Origin: Gracilaria gracilis
Taxonomy: Eukaryota; Rhodophyta; Florideophyceae; Gracilariales; Gracilariaceae
Direction of reading: 5' to 3'
Length of the DNA: 64,000 nucleotides
Assembly (NCBI GenBank): GCA_030374805.1
Contig: JARGSG010000001.1
Span: forward strand, 1,483,650-1,547,649
Below the pieces are notes generated by a model that was given only the letters and a program-made list of their open reading frames with translations, did not search any database and was not told where the DNA came from. Each line of letters opens with the position of its first letter. Position 1 is the stretch's first letter. Positions 39,906 through 50,229 of the stretch are shown here, piece by piece. A program made the translations under genes and the position numbers.

Positions 39906-40577
39906 TTACAACATGCTGTTAACAGAGATTTCGTTCGCAGGATTGCAAAAACGGCCGACATCTACATATCTTACGATCAGTATGCCGATAACAAGCGAAG
40001 CCAGAAACATTCCGATGAACACACCCATCACAAACCCGTTGATGCGCCCCCCTCGCAAACCCACAAACTCATGACAGCACAACATGACAAAAGAAAAAAA
40101 GCTCAAGAAAAGCCCCAACACGATGCCGATGCCAAGAAACCTCCATATTCCTTTGCTATCGTAGCCATTCTCGGAATCAGCTGAGGTATCAGAGTGCTCT
40201 TGGTTTTGGAGCAATTGCAGCCGACGCCTCTTAACTCGCTCCAAAATAATTTCGTCTTTCCTCCGTTGTTGTTCTTGTCTTTGAGCTTCTTCATCTGGCA
40301 CGACGATTAAAGGAGTGTACGTTGGTTTGTACGTTGAACTCGAAACATGTGCTAGAGCCTGTGGTTTGTGCTCGGAAGGTTTACCCATTTCTTGCGGCGC
40401 ATTGATTCTCTGTTGGTTTTCCGCCGGTTGTAATGATAAGGCCAGGGTTCCAACTTGCGTGCTACTTGTATTTGCACCATCCGTCTCTTCCTCGTCTGCA
40501 GTACGTGACAATGTAACCCTGGAGGCTTGAGCTTCAAGGTTTGGGTACAAACGCTTCTCAAGCGGATCACGACTCAT
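39906..40577 (-). CDS. two-helix membrane protein with LCCxE core, paralogue 1
   Basis: 223 residues from the ATG at 40577. Residues 1-140 are charged and probably cytosolic, with a basic helix (DEEAQRQEQQRRKDEIILER). Two membrane segments follow: IGIVLGLFLSFFSFVMLCC and GFVMGVFIGMFLASLVIGIL. Between them lies HEFVGLRGGRI. The pattern LGLFLS..F...LCCxE..G..G....F..G.F.G is repeated in the product at 45994-46500, so the two are paralogues. I recognise no named family. The vicinal CC before the loop could be acylated or bind metal (speculative). Confidence 0.65.
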   Translation of the reverse strand: MSRDPLEKRLYPNLEAQASRVTLSRTADEEETDGANTSSTQVGTLALSLQPAENQQRINAPQEMGKPSEHKPQALAHVSSSTYKPTYTPLIVVPDEEAQRQEQQRRKDEIILERVKRRRLQLLQNQEHSDTSADSENGYDSKGIWRFLGIGIVLGLFLSFFSFVMLCCHEFVGLRGGRINGFVMGVFIGMFLASLVIGILIVRYVDVGRFCNPANEISVNSML

Positions 40578-41376
40578 TCCGGAACAAGACCAACAGGTCG
40601 AAAACAAAGACCAACTAGAAACACGGCAGGAAACCTGAGTTCCAGCCGCAGCGTAACAGGCGGATCAGACCGGCGAGCATGTGCAAGTTTAAAGTCGAAA
40701 TCGGAGGTTGGAGTTGCTAGAATACGAACCGATTGGTACGGCCCACAAAGACATCTGGAAGAAGTAGTGCAGCCACGCCGTAGAGAACAACGCAACCTAC
40801 GTGATGTTCGCTCACGAATAATTTCGTTCCAACGAAGAGAGTCGTTCTTCATAGACGCACGCCGTGGCACGCGAATATCGAACACACAAAAGCAAGAGCT
40901 TTTCTTTGAGCCACAGAAAACAGCTGTTTTATGCGTTCCCGAACGACACGGAAACTAGAACCCCCAGAAGGAAACCTCACTCTGATTACGGTGCTCAATT
41001 CATCTGATGGTCAATATGTAATTCGTATTCCACCGCTATTTATGTCCCGTACGTACGCGTACCAAATCCTGCCAAGACTTTCATAACGTAACAAACACCA
41101 ATGGGAATATGCATAGTTCAACCAAGGGAATTCTCAAGAACAGCTGTAACAGTCTCGATGGCCGTCTCATGAGAAACTGCAGAATTTCATCTTGTGTATG
41201 CAGGAGCAACGCCGTACTCGCGGAACCGGAAAGTCTAACCTGGGACGAGCTTCCTGAAACTCCTCCTGGTGGTGTAGCAAGGGACGCTCTCGGTAATGTA
41301 ATCGTGATGATGCAATGGAGACTACCTTCGCGACCGCGGAATGACCAGGTGAAGGTGTGAGGAGACCCTGATATGG
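40578..41376. other. divergent intergenic region
   Basis: Upstream of both the paralogue-1 gene (-) and the pogo-derived gene (+). No convincing ORF or TATA box is seen. Confidence 0.45.
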
Positions 41377-43434
41377 ATGGGCATGGCGTCCCAAATTTCT
41401 GAACAGCAAAATGGGGCTGCCGGTGGCGCCTTTTGCGCAGCTGCCCCTGGAACCACTCTTCCGCATGGAAGGCTTGCTTCTCCACCAATGCAGGCCGTTC
41501 GCACTATTCAAGAGCCCTTTGACGCAGATAAGGCGCATGAGATGGAGCCCCCGTCAAAGCGCCCTAGACAGACGCGCACGCGTCTTACATTTGCTCAAAA
41601 GGTCGAAGTTCTCCGCCGTTTACACAACGGTGAGAAGCAGGTGGAACTTGCAAAGGAGCTAGGGTGCTCCAAGCGTGCACTTTCCAGGCTTAAGCAAGAC
41701 AGGCATTATTTCGAGCAATTAGAACTCAAACCATCCGATTCCAATCGTAAGAGCCGTCGAGCAATTCGTCATATCTCCTTGGAGAACAAGCTCGTCGAGT
41801 TCTTTACTCTTGCGAAGCGAAATGGGTTTCCCGTGTCCAGTAATGCCATCTGCAATGGGGCCATACGTCTTCGAGAAGTGTTCCTTGACAGTCCAAACGT
41901 ACCAGAGACAGAAAAGCGTACCTTGAGATCATTCCAAGCTTCAACCAATTGGTCAAAAGCGTTCATGAAGAGGTCAAATCTCCGTTCCAGTGATGAAAAA
42001 TACTTTGCTCTGCCTAGGGAGAATCAGCTGAATGCCATTCGAGAGCTCAAGGAGTATCTGAGTGATTATGACCTTGAATGTATTGTTTCCGTCGACAGAA
42101 CGAATTTCTTTTTCGAACTGCTGCCAAGTGAAGTAAATAGTCCGGAACACCCCACATTCGACACTTCTTCTCCGAAGCCGAAACCTCCAAAGCGTTTGAC
42201 CCTCTTGGTTGCTGCCAACACGACCGGTACTCTGAAAGTCCCAATGACCATCGTGCACACCGAAAAGGCCCCACGTTGTTTCCGCGAACGATCTAGCCCG
42301 TTGCCTTACTTATGGCATCGATGTGGGTGGGTAGGACGATCGCACTTTCGAGCTTGGTTCTACAGCGTTTTCCTTCCCACTGTACGAAAGTTTACGAGCA
42401 AACGAATAGCTCTCATTGTCGACAAGGAATGGCATAGCGCGGATATTGCTGACAACCGTGGCCAAGTTACAATCATTGCGGTATCCGCATTCTTAACCAA
42501 TGCTGCCTACAAGACATTGAGTGCATCCATCATGTCCGTTCTTCGAAGAACGTACAGATATGCAATTGCGGAACTGATGATGCAAAACGCTTGGCCCGCT
42601 CAAACACCGCGCAGTGTGTTTGCTCGCCGCTCTGAAATGGAGGGACTACTTCGCGGTGACAGACCAACTGTGTACGAAGCTACAGAACTGATTCGCGCGG
42701 CTTGGGAAGCGATCCCTGAGTATTACATAGCTCGATGCTGGCTAGAAATATCCATCCTACCTGAGCAGCATGCAGCACAACTTTTCAACTTGCATGGCCG
42801 CCACGAAAGAAGCACGCCGCAGCAAATGTTCTTTTCATGCTGTACAGAAAACCGGAAAGACGATTTGAAGATAGTTCAGTCGTTTATCAAAGACGGCGCG
42901 GCGGCAGGACAGAAGGTAAAGGAGTCTGTGTCGCAGAAGATTTGCGGTGTCGGACAGAAGATGCTCGATAGATGGCTAGATGCTGAAGATTCTCAGATTG
43001 CACAAAGCTGGATGGAGGTGGAACTTGAAGACCTTGTAACTCGTTTCGGACCAACTGCTTCAGTTGACGAGGAAGACGTGACGACTGAAGTATCAGATTT
43101 CTGCACCGCTCGAAATGTGCACTTACCCAGCGCCGGATGCATCATGGAATTGCTTGCACCCATTCAGAGTGTTATAGATGAATGCGAGAGCGGGCGAGCA
43201 AACTCCATACTGTATCAGCTGAAGCAAGAACTCGCACGTGTTCGTGCCTCACAAGATCAAGAACGCGAACAGGTTGTGAGGTCATTGGATGTGCCCTCAC
43301 ATCTACGGACTACAGATCAAGTGGAGAGCGCACGTCCCCCCGCGCCTGTGCAGCCAAGCTCTCGTCCAGAAGAATCTAACGCGCCTCTGCATGCGCATGG
43401 AGACTCCGGTGATGTTTCCGGAGCGCTCTCATAA
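41377..43434 (+). CDS. pogo/CENP-B-type transposase-derived protein, catalytic triad incomplete
   Basis: 685 residues in one exon. An N-terminal psq/CENP-B-type helix-turn-helix (FAQKVEVLRRLHNGEKQVEL) is followed by a second CENP-B-type DNA-binding region ending FQASTNWSKAFMKRSNL. A DDE fold comes next. Asp240 sits in SVDRTNFFFE at the place of the first catalytic Asp, and Asp349 in IVDKEWHSA at the second. The block that should carry the third (the LQPLDQG region of pogo/Tigger) reads KTLSASIMSVLRRTYR, with Ser382 where Asp is expected. The last 250 residues are helical and not typical of pogo. A long intact frame with a lost acid points to a domesticated, DNA-binding, non-transposing protein. 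No inverted repeats were seen nearby. Confidence 0.75.
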   Translation: MGMASQISEQQNGAAGGAFCAAAPGTTLPHGRLASPPMQAVRTIQEPFDADKAHEMEPPSKRPRQTRTRLTFAQKVEVLRRLHNGEKQVELAKELGCSKRALSRLKQDRHYFEQLELKPSDSNRKSRRAIRHISLENKLVEFFTLAKRNGFPVSSNAICNGAIRLREVFLDSPNVPETEKRTLRSFQASTNWSKAFMKRSNLRSSDEKYFALPRENQLNAIRELKEYLSDYDLECIVSVDRTNFFFELLPSEVNSPEHPTFDTSSPKPKPPKRLTLLVAANTTGTLKVPMTIVHTEKAPRCFRERSSPLPYLWHRCGWVGRSHFRAWFYSVFLPTVRKFTSKRIALIVDKEWHSADIADNRGQVTIIAVSAFLTNAAYKTLSASIMSVLRRTYRYAIAELMMQNAWPAQTPRSVFARRSEMEGLLRGDRPTVYEATELIRAAWEAIPEYYIARCWLEISILPEQHAAQLFNLHGRHERSTPQQMFFSCCTENRKDDLKIVQSFIKDGAAAGQKVKESVSQKICGVGQKMLDRWLDAEDSQIAQSWMEVELEDLVTRFGPTASVDEEDVTTEVSDFCTARNVHLPSAGCIMELLAPIQSVIDECESGRANSILYQLKQELARVRASQDQEREQVVRSLDVPSHLRTTDQVESARPPAPVQPSSRPEESNAPLHAHGDSGDVSGALS

Positions 43435-44295
43435 TAACTCGAGAGTCTTCCCAAAATGGAAAGGGTACCGCAACAGGTCCAATGACCCAAAGGGCACACC
43501 TGGACGAAGATAATCCCAAAGCAAGTTGTCGACAGCGTTTTCTATGCGTGAGAAAGGAGACTCTTTGAAGCACGGAATTTAGAACAATGGTGGGTCAAGT
43601 AAGTGTGTATCATACTACGCCTCATCAGAGAGGCATGAAGGATAAGAGCGGTCCTTCAATGGATAATTGTTTGAAGCCATGAGAGCTTTCAAACCTCTGC
43701 AAAAGAGGCCCGCCACCATCTGCCGTAGGCGGGTCCCGCTACTTTGTAGACATCGCTCCCCAATGTCCTATCACTACTTTTCGTCCTCTGAAATCTGTTC
43801 CTGTTACTCTCTGTCTTGACAAAATTCTGTTATTCAAATGGGGATAGTAGACAAACGCACATCAATTCAACCAGGACGGCACGTAATCAGAGATGAGATT
43901 GTCGTCTTCCCTATATTCACGTCAGGAAGAACGAACAGATCTGCTGAGACCGTTTTTCCGTAGCTCTACAAGGGTAACGCTACAGTAGCGCTATCTACCG
44001 AAGGTAGATATCCAAAGTTTATCTGCGTGCAGACATTAAAATTATGACGGGTTGTCTGAGACAACCCGAGACAACTTGTCTCTCGCCTGTTCGGCAGCAG
44101 AACAGGTGAAACTGCGAAACAACCGGATCACCGCGACAATCTACATACATAGATACATACGCCACGCATAACACCGTTTAAATAAAGCCATCATCATCAT
44201 CGTTAACACCATCGCGGCTTTCGCCTCGCATAGCCGGGCCCAAGGAAGAAGCGCCCGTCGAGTCTCTTCCCGTACTTTTCTTCTTCTGAAGAAGC
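43435..44295. other. gene-free stretch with a cluster of short dyads
   Basis: Four near-perfect dyads fall within about 100 bp: 43978-43990, 43992-44010, 44048-44068 and 44069-44081. A TTTAAATAAA word at about 44177 may act as the TATA element of the gene at 44296. Confidence 0.55.
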
Positions 44296-45069
44296 ATGCC
44301 TACGTCTCCTTCGCGACGTGGTCAGTCCCGTCGTCGTTCAACGACTGTGCGGCAAAATCAACCTCTTACGACGTTGGATGAATCAACCGCATGTCGGTGG
44401 GACCCAGACACCTACCCCTTTTCTTTTGACAGAAGGGCGACAATGAGGATTGAGAACAAAACTTCAGACGTGGGTTATCTTCTGAGAGATGTTTACTTTC
44501 TTCTTTACGGTTGTGTTTGCTTTGGGCTTGTTCCGATTACGGCGCATATTCTGGTACCCCACGAACGCTTTCTACAATGGTATGCTACCAACATAGCTGT
44601 TTTACAATGTGAATATTACTTCAAGTACGGTATTCAAGGGTTCACCATAATGTTTGTGTGCTTGGTCGCCATGGTTTTCACTGGAAATACCTCGCCAGTA
44701 GAGATTTGCGCGAGGAATGGAGCAGGCTTGGCGGTGTGGATTATCTTCTTTATTCGCATGAGTGAAAACATGTTGAGAGATGCTGCGCTGCACATGGGTC
44801 TCTTGTATCGCGGGGATGGAGATGAACTGATACTTGTACTGCAACAACAAGCATCTTCTCTTGATAGATATCCTCAACAAGCGTTGAGGTGGGGGCTCGT
44901 GATTGAATTTGAACTTTTCATTGTGATCTATGCTGCTGTAGCGATCAGAAAGTTCATAGAGATTCAAAAGCTTAACAGAAGTTGTACCAACTTGATGAAT
45001 TGGAAATTGCTCTTGCGTCAAATTGACTTGAATACCGACAGGGAAGGGCACGATGCTACATGTTCTTGA
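44296..45069 (+). CDS. four-helix membrane protein, unknown function
   Basis: 257 residues. The N-terminal 30 residues are Ser/Arg-rich. Hydrophobic segments: VYFLLYGCVCFGLVPITAHI, GIQGFTIMFVCLVAMVF, GAGLAVWIIFFI and LVIEFELFIVIYAAVAI. A conserved-looking HERFLQWYATN loop follows the first helix. The C-terminus is hydrophilic. No family recognised. Its neighbours are the two LCCxE membrane paralogues and the pogo-derived gene, but no functional link is visible. Confidence 0.65.
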   Translation: MPTSPSRRGQSRRRSTTVRQNQPLTTLDESTACRWDPDTYPFSFDRRATMRIENKTSDVGYLLRDVYFLLYGCVCFGLVPITAHILVPHERFLQWYATNIAVLQCEYYFKYGIQGFTIMFVCLVAMVFTGNTSPVEICARNGAGLAVWIIFFIRMSENMLRDAALHMGLLYRGDGDELILVLQQQASSLDRYPQQALRWGLVIEFELFIVIYAAVAIRKFIEIQKLNRSCTNLMNWKLLLRQIDLNTDREGHDATCS

Positions 45070-45993
45070 CTTGCTGTCAAATGTGAACTTCAGCTTGATA
45101 ACTTTATGCGATTGGCTTGTATTGTTAAAGATATTCCTCTGTACACTTACAATTTCTCTCTTTTGTTCTCTCACATGTAATTTCTTTGTCATTCCTTGAT
45201 TGTACTCCTCAATGATCTACCCCGGTTAAAGTAATTATACAAGCAAAAGCAGCCCTTTCAATATTTGTAATTCTATTGGGCAAAAGGGATAACTCCCGGA
45301 ACTCTCTTACCTTACGCGTTTGCGAACTCCTACCAGTATGCGAATCGAACAGGTGCAACAAAGATTTGTTGCGAAACCAAACGTCTTTTCTCCGGCGGAC
45401 CAATGAAAGGGTGGTAGCAATGCTGGAGAACAGCAGAACTTCTTTCCTCCGTTCAAATATACGAGGATGCTGACGAATATGATATTGGCCAGAGGCTTAG
45501 GTACCGGTACCTTCGGTATGATACTGTACCATCGTTGTGTGCTCACGCTTCAAAGGGTCAGCACCAGGTCAGCGCTAGCTGCTCGGTAATGAAAGAGCTC
45601 GCTCTCTAGTCAGCTCAAAATGCTGATGTGTCAGAAGCAGGTGTATACTGGTGAAGAACTACGTGTAGCCATACCTATACAGGATATCTTCACGATACCT
45701 ACCAACGGTAGCCTTACATGTGCGCCAAGAAAACGAGTGTGGGCAATCCATAATCAAGCCACCGATCCACTGTGGGGTGAGAAGGGTCCAGATTGCTTGA
45801 CCCCATCTCAAGTGCTGGTATACGGCGCTCCGGTGCGATAATAGGTGATTGTCCCGTTCAAAACCGAGTGGTACGATACAAACAACGACAAACACGGAAC
45901 TTTTTTCAAGGTTAGGAAGGGTGCGAAGTCATTTACGTAATCCAAGTCACCCAAAAGCCGATTGTGCTCGAACTATACCTACAAAGAAGCAAA
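45070..45993. other. gene-free stretch with GGTACC-rich patch
   Basis: A GGTACCGGTACC palindrome lies at about 45500 within a GGTA/TACC-rich patch resembling the composition of the retrotransposon downstream. No coding signal seen. Confidence 0.45.
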
Positions 45994-46500
45994 ATGACAG
46001 GATCCTTCGCCCATGATGGACAACCAGAAGGTTTCCGTTATCCTGTACCTACTCAGCATAACCTGCAACCCACCTCTGAGTCCGCCTCCATGAACATTGA
46101 AGAAGCAACTCCAGTTCCAAACAAGGTGCTTCTGGCAAACACGAACGAATCTCTTAATAGTGAGCACGAAGCAGGACTCAACAGTTCTGCAAAGCCGGGG
46201 CAAGAACCCGTTTCGGACCATCCACCTCAGTCAGTTGCCTTGGAAGAAAACGCTCTTCCTACAAGCACCGATGATGATGTTGCAAGTAACGTGTGTGCCT
46301 TTATCATCGGATTCCTACTTTCTCTCCTACTTGGTTTATTTGTCTTTTGCTTTCTGTGTTGTCAGGAAACCCTTGGCTTCAAGGGCAGGGGCGTAAAATA
46401 CTTTGTTGCAGGAGCATTTTTAGGAAATGCAGTGGTCACCGGGCTTTACATCGTTCTGTTCCTAAGATTCGGAAGGCGACATCCGACGTTTCTAGTATAG
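45994..46500 (+). CDS. two-helix membrane protein with LCCxE core, paralogue 2
   Basis: 168 residues from the ATG at 45994. The N-terminal 95 residues are hydrophilic and acidic. Then come CAFIIGFLLSLLLGLFVFCF, LCCQETLGFKGRGVKYF, and VAGAFLGNAVVTGLYIVLFL with a short basic tail. The core matches the minus-strand product at 39906-40577: LCC(H/Q)E..G..G followed by F..G.F.G and a second helix ending in Arg. Paralogue 2 has a much shorter hydrophilic domain and C-terminus. Function unknown. Confidence 0.65.
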   Translation: MTGSFAHDGQPEGFRYPVPTQHNLQPTSESASMNIEEATPVPNKVLLANTNESLNSEHEAGLNSSAKPGQEPVSDHPPQSVALEENALPTSTDDDVASNVCAFIIGFLLSLLLGLFVFCFLCCQETLGFKGRGVKYFVAGAFLGNAVVTGLYIVLFLRFGRRHPTFLV

Positions 46501-48342
46501 TCCTCTTCCCCATTTCTATTCGTTTCGGCAGAGAAGCACGTTTAAGCGTTCCTCCGATCCTTCGACAGGAGGAACAGGGCTTTTGGTTGTTCGCCTCTAG
46601 ACTTTTGGACATCTCCACATTCGCTTTTTGTTCTTTCTTCTGGCGATCTAGATTTTGCACTTGACATTGGCTCTCAAGAAGTAACACAAAAATTGTGTGT
46701 GCTTCTGCGTTCGGTTCTAGTCCACCAAAATATTGTTACTGAAAGATATGATTGGTTGGGCGGTCTGTAAACGATATCGTCTACGCAACATTTTATCTTT
46801 TCTACTTATGACCGATGGAGGAAACATAACTCCCTCCACCTTCCTGGTAGAATTCTTCTGCCCCAACAGTAAACTGCTCTACGCTGCTGACCTGTACGCT
46901 CGTTGTTCAATCTCTCTCGTCAGTCCTCCTTGACACCCGAAGAACCTGCGTTCTTCGGTGGACCCAATCATCACCCGCTCCCCCCGACCTTAAACGGAAG
47001 GAAGATCCTTGGAAGCAGCACATGTGTCTCTTCGTTGAAATCTTTTTCTTTCTTTCTTTCTTTCTTTCTTTCTCTAATGATCAGCTGCTCTTCATTGCAA
47101 AGTAGCAGGCGAATTGTACTACACAATGGCACGGCTCTCTCTTGAAGGTCGGAACCTTCGGCAACCGCTGCATAATCATTTCTATCATTCTCTCTTTCTC
47201 TCTCTTTGCGGACTTTAATTCTTCTATTCTTAAGAGTGAAAGGAAATCTTTGTTGAAACAGGAATTTCTATCATTGTTTTCCCTTTTCCTTCTCGTGGGG
47301 CCGGGAGCTCGTGTATTCGTGACACGGACACTGAAGTTAGATGTGTTCAACGTCTTTCTTGACGTTAGTACCGCATTCGAATCGCGTTGGCTTCTTGTTG
47401 TCGTACCTACAAGGGTGCAGTAGCTATTGGATGAAAAGAGCAAACGTGTCCTGCAGAAAACTGCTCTGGCATTTTGGGAAGGTTAGCGTTAGCGCTACCC
47501 CGTACACCAAAACCACTACCTGTACATGACTAAGCCACATGTCCGGTGTGAAATGATAACAGTCATCAGGAGCTGTGCCATGCATGTGTGCATCACAGGG
47601 ATGATTTCAGTGTTCTGGAGATGGCGTTATCGCTGATTGAGCCCAACAACAATATTATGGGGATTGTTCTTTATTGAAGCAAATTGGACCTTGAAGGGTG
47701 CAAGAAAGAAGCCGAAGAAGAACATTCGAGGAGTGGAAGTTTACGCTCATACGAGCAACAATGACATACTGTCGTCCACGATGGAGACGATAGAGTGCTT
47801 TTGATGGATATGTTCAGTATCGCAGCGGTATCTTATTCGTATGAAAGCGCTTCTTCTTCTTCTTCTTTATTGCGGTCTGAACACAACGCGTTCAGGATCT
47901 CGCTTGGCGTTTGTAGCGCAATCACAGCGCACTGTCCGTTTGTTCATGAAAGCTCTTCGTTCAGGTCTTTTTTCAAGGTGCGTGAACAGCTCAAAACCTC
48001 AGAGGCCGACAAGATATCAACAAGACGTAAAATGGCGAGAAGCGAAATATCCTTGGGCAACCCTTCGTGCGGCGAGAAACCTGCTTTTCGGCAGATGCGA
48101 AACTTTCTATACCTTTTGGTTTCCCCCTCTATCTAATACGAAGCGTCGCGGTAAACGTGATCTCATTTCATTTTGCGGAATACTCTTAAGGTTAAGGGCC
48201 GTTCCAATACTTCTTTTTTTTGTATGAATATAGTATATGAAGTTTCGCTGGCAACGTGGCGACTCCTGACTGGCCATATCTAAGATCAGCCATTGCAACA
48301 TTATGTGTCTTGCAAGATGCCCCTCCACCAGTTCCATAGCAT
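46501..48342. other. 1.8-kb gene-free stretch with TTTC microsatellite
   Basis: Contains a (TTTC)n microsatellite at about 47045-47073 and a 9-bp-arm hairpin with a CTGC loop at 46937-46958 that may lie in the 3' untranslated region of the preceding gene. Short ORFs have no recognisable content. Confidence 0.45.
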
Positions 48343-49272
48343 ATGAGCTGCCTCTCCTTGCCCGCTTCTTCACTTTCAAGGCCGCCCAGACACCGAAGTG
48401 GCAAGATGAACAACACTAATAATGCCAATGATGCATCACTATCAAGCGATCAATTATCTCCCACTGAACCACATTTCATCCCGCCCAGAGACTCAAGATC
48501 TACTGCCTCAAAACAACAAAATGCGCCCCCTACACAACCAAACGACAACAACACAGCCTCAATACCGCCAACAGCGCAGCCAACCTCTGATTTTGTGCTA
48601 TCCTCTGTGCACGTTCTACCTCCTCGACGACTAACGCAAAGCATACTCTCAACATCACTTCGACGAATTGGACTCTCTGTGTCGGGATCAAAAACTGTGC
48701 TCAAGAACCGATTAAAACAAGCCGGAGTGTCTGATACAGAAAAAATATTGGAACTGTCTCGATTATGGGAGGAGCACAAATGCGTTGACAATCGGCGCTT
48801 AGAGGCTCGACGTGGACTTGAGCGCGGACGAGCACCCAACTGGACAAAGCACGAAACAGCGAGATTGTGTCACGTAATTGCAGACGCGAGACATTCGGCT
48901 ATGGTTTCTCGTATGTACCAAAGAATTGAGACGCGATCGGAACTCGATGCCGGCCGCCACGATCCGCTTTCATGCGAGTTTTTACAGCTGTTTAACGACA
49001 AAACCTTTCGGCTCGATATCCCTGATGCCGTGTGTGGAGTTACAGAGGATGTGTTGCTGGTCTTCAATCCGAATGAGCACCCCCACGTTCGCAATCGAAC
49101 GATTCTTAAGCAACGTTGGGGAAAATTGAGATCTTCTTACACGATAGCGTGCGAGAAGTACAACCGCTCGGGACAGTGTCGTACAAATACCGATAAGGTG
49201 TGGGGTCCGCCTGGTAGAGGGAGCGCGCGAGGGCTCAACCTAAAGGGGAAAAACACACAACCAATATGGTAG
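48343..49272 (+). pseudogene. Myb/SANT-like DNA-binding gene truncated by LTR insertion
   Basis: 309 codons, of which the native part ends at 49176. The start is ATG 48343 or, equally plausible, 48406 (MNNTNNAND). Residues about 105-125 (STSLRRIGLSVSGSKTVLKN) look SAP-like. Residues about 165-275 (PNWTKHETARLCHVI ... RNRTILKQRWGKLRSSYTIA) form a trihelix/MADF-SANT-like DNA-binding domain, as in PIF/Harbinger accessory proteins and many algal paralogues. At codon 279 the sequence enters the LTR (TGTCGTACAA); the last 31 codons and the stop are retrotransposon DNA. The same 31 codons recur at the right LTR. The DNA-binding fold itself seems nearly complete, so a shortened protein could still be made. 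Confidence 0.7.
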
Positions 49273-49573
49273 TAGGGCACCTGAAACCCGCAGGGGCAAA
49301 CGGCGGGGCAACTAGTATAGACCGTGTAGGTGTACGGTAGTAGACGTCGACGCGCGGTAAAACCTGAATAGTAATAGAGTAGCAAGTGACCAAGATGGTA
49401 TAGTTACTGCCCTAGTGGTGCCTGACTTTACAATACCCGAGGGGGAAGGCGAGGTGCACCACAATATATACAAGGTGCACCGACGCCGATCTCCCCTGCG
49501 GGCATGACGTCATCGGCTGTGCCCATGACCTACTGTCATGGGCCAGCAATGCTAAACTATCCTAGACTATAAA

Positions 49574-50116
49574 TTAGAAATTAGAAATTATAAAATACAG
49601 AATACCAATTGGGTACAGTGCAGCCAGCAAGGCGCACCAGTAGGCCCACGTGGCACCAACCCATTGAGGTCTCATTGTACTACAGACCCCCTTCCTACCC
49701 TGAGCCACGCCCTCGTGGCTCCTAGATCCTTCCACCAAGTCGGTGGCATCGTCGTACCAATTTGGTCCCTGTCGCAGCCTTTGTGCCATCTCGCGCCGTG
49801 CGTCGCGTCGGCTTTGCATCGCCGAACGCACTCTGGTCACCACCTTGGTCATCACCGGTTGCGGCTCTATCCATTCCCATTTGTGGTTTGGGCGCGACGC
49901 GCGCCCATTGCATACCTCCAAGGTTGTACCTTTTTGGCTGCCCGGCTTGGACCCTTTTACCGTGTCGGTATACCCAGTGGGGGTGGCGGGTTGCGCCTTC
50001 GAGCTCGTGTGGGCACTGTACCGTGAAGGATTTTGGCGCCCACTTGGTTGCGGCGTGTCTCTCTGTCCCTTCGAGGTTCGAGTACCAACCCTTCGAGGCA
50101 TTGCCGCTGACTCCAT
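49574..50116 (-). CDS. LTR-borne ORF with C-terminal membrane segment (left copy)
   Basis: 180 residues from the ATG at 50116. The frame is open further upstream to about 50215 without an ATG. The N-terminal two-thirds is Arg/Ser/Thr/Pro-rich and very basic, with MTKVVTRVRSAMQSRRDARR. The end is a membrane-like helix (WAYWCALLAALYPIGILYFI) next to the stop, as in a tail-anchored protein. It runs in the same sense as gag-pol and is divergent from the 804-residue ORF. The right-hand copy is identical in translation. No family recognised. It overlaps the upstream open part of the plus ORF, so one of them could be a shadow. Confidence 0.4.
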   Translation of the reverse strand: MESAAMPRRVGTRTSKGQRDTPQPSGRQNPSRYSAHTSSKAQPATPTGYTDTVKGSKPGSQKGTTLEVCNGRASRPNHKWEWIEPQPVMTKVVTRVRSAMQSRRDARREMAQRLRQGPNWYDDATDLVEGSRSHEGVAQGRKGVCSTMRPQWVGATWAYWCALLAALYPIGILYFIISNF

Positions 50117-50229
50117 CGAGGTTGTTCCACCGTTCTCCCTTCTGGTTGCCTTCGCACCCCTTTGCGGTTTGTCTACGCGGGCTCGCGCCACCGTGGCTTT
50201 TCGTCCGACCGACAAGGTTGAATCTGTTT

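Noticed and set aside
47041-47076. (TTTC)n run as a CRISPR-like or functional array
   Set aside because: It is a plain microsatellite; the window is eukaryotic and has no CRISPR features.
50060-50080. B-box-like GGTTCGAGTACC suggesting a tRNA or SINE
   Set aside because: It lies inside the LTR-borne coding frame and no cloverleaf or A box is near.
49743-50229. Upstream extension of the antisense LTR ORF
   Set aside because: The frame is open to about 49762 but has no ATG before 50230, and the minus-strand frame there ends in a plausible membrane helix.
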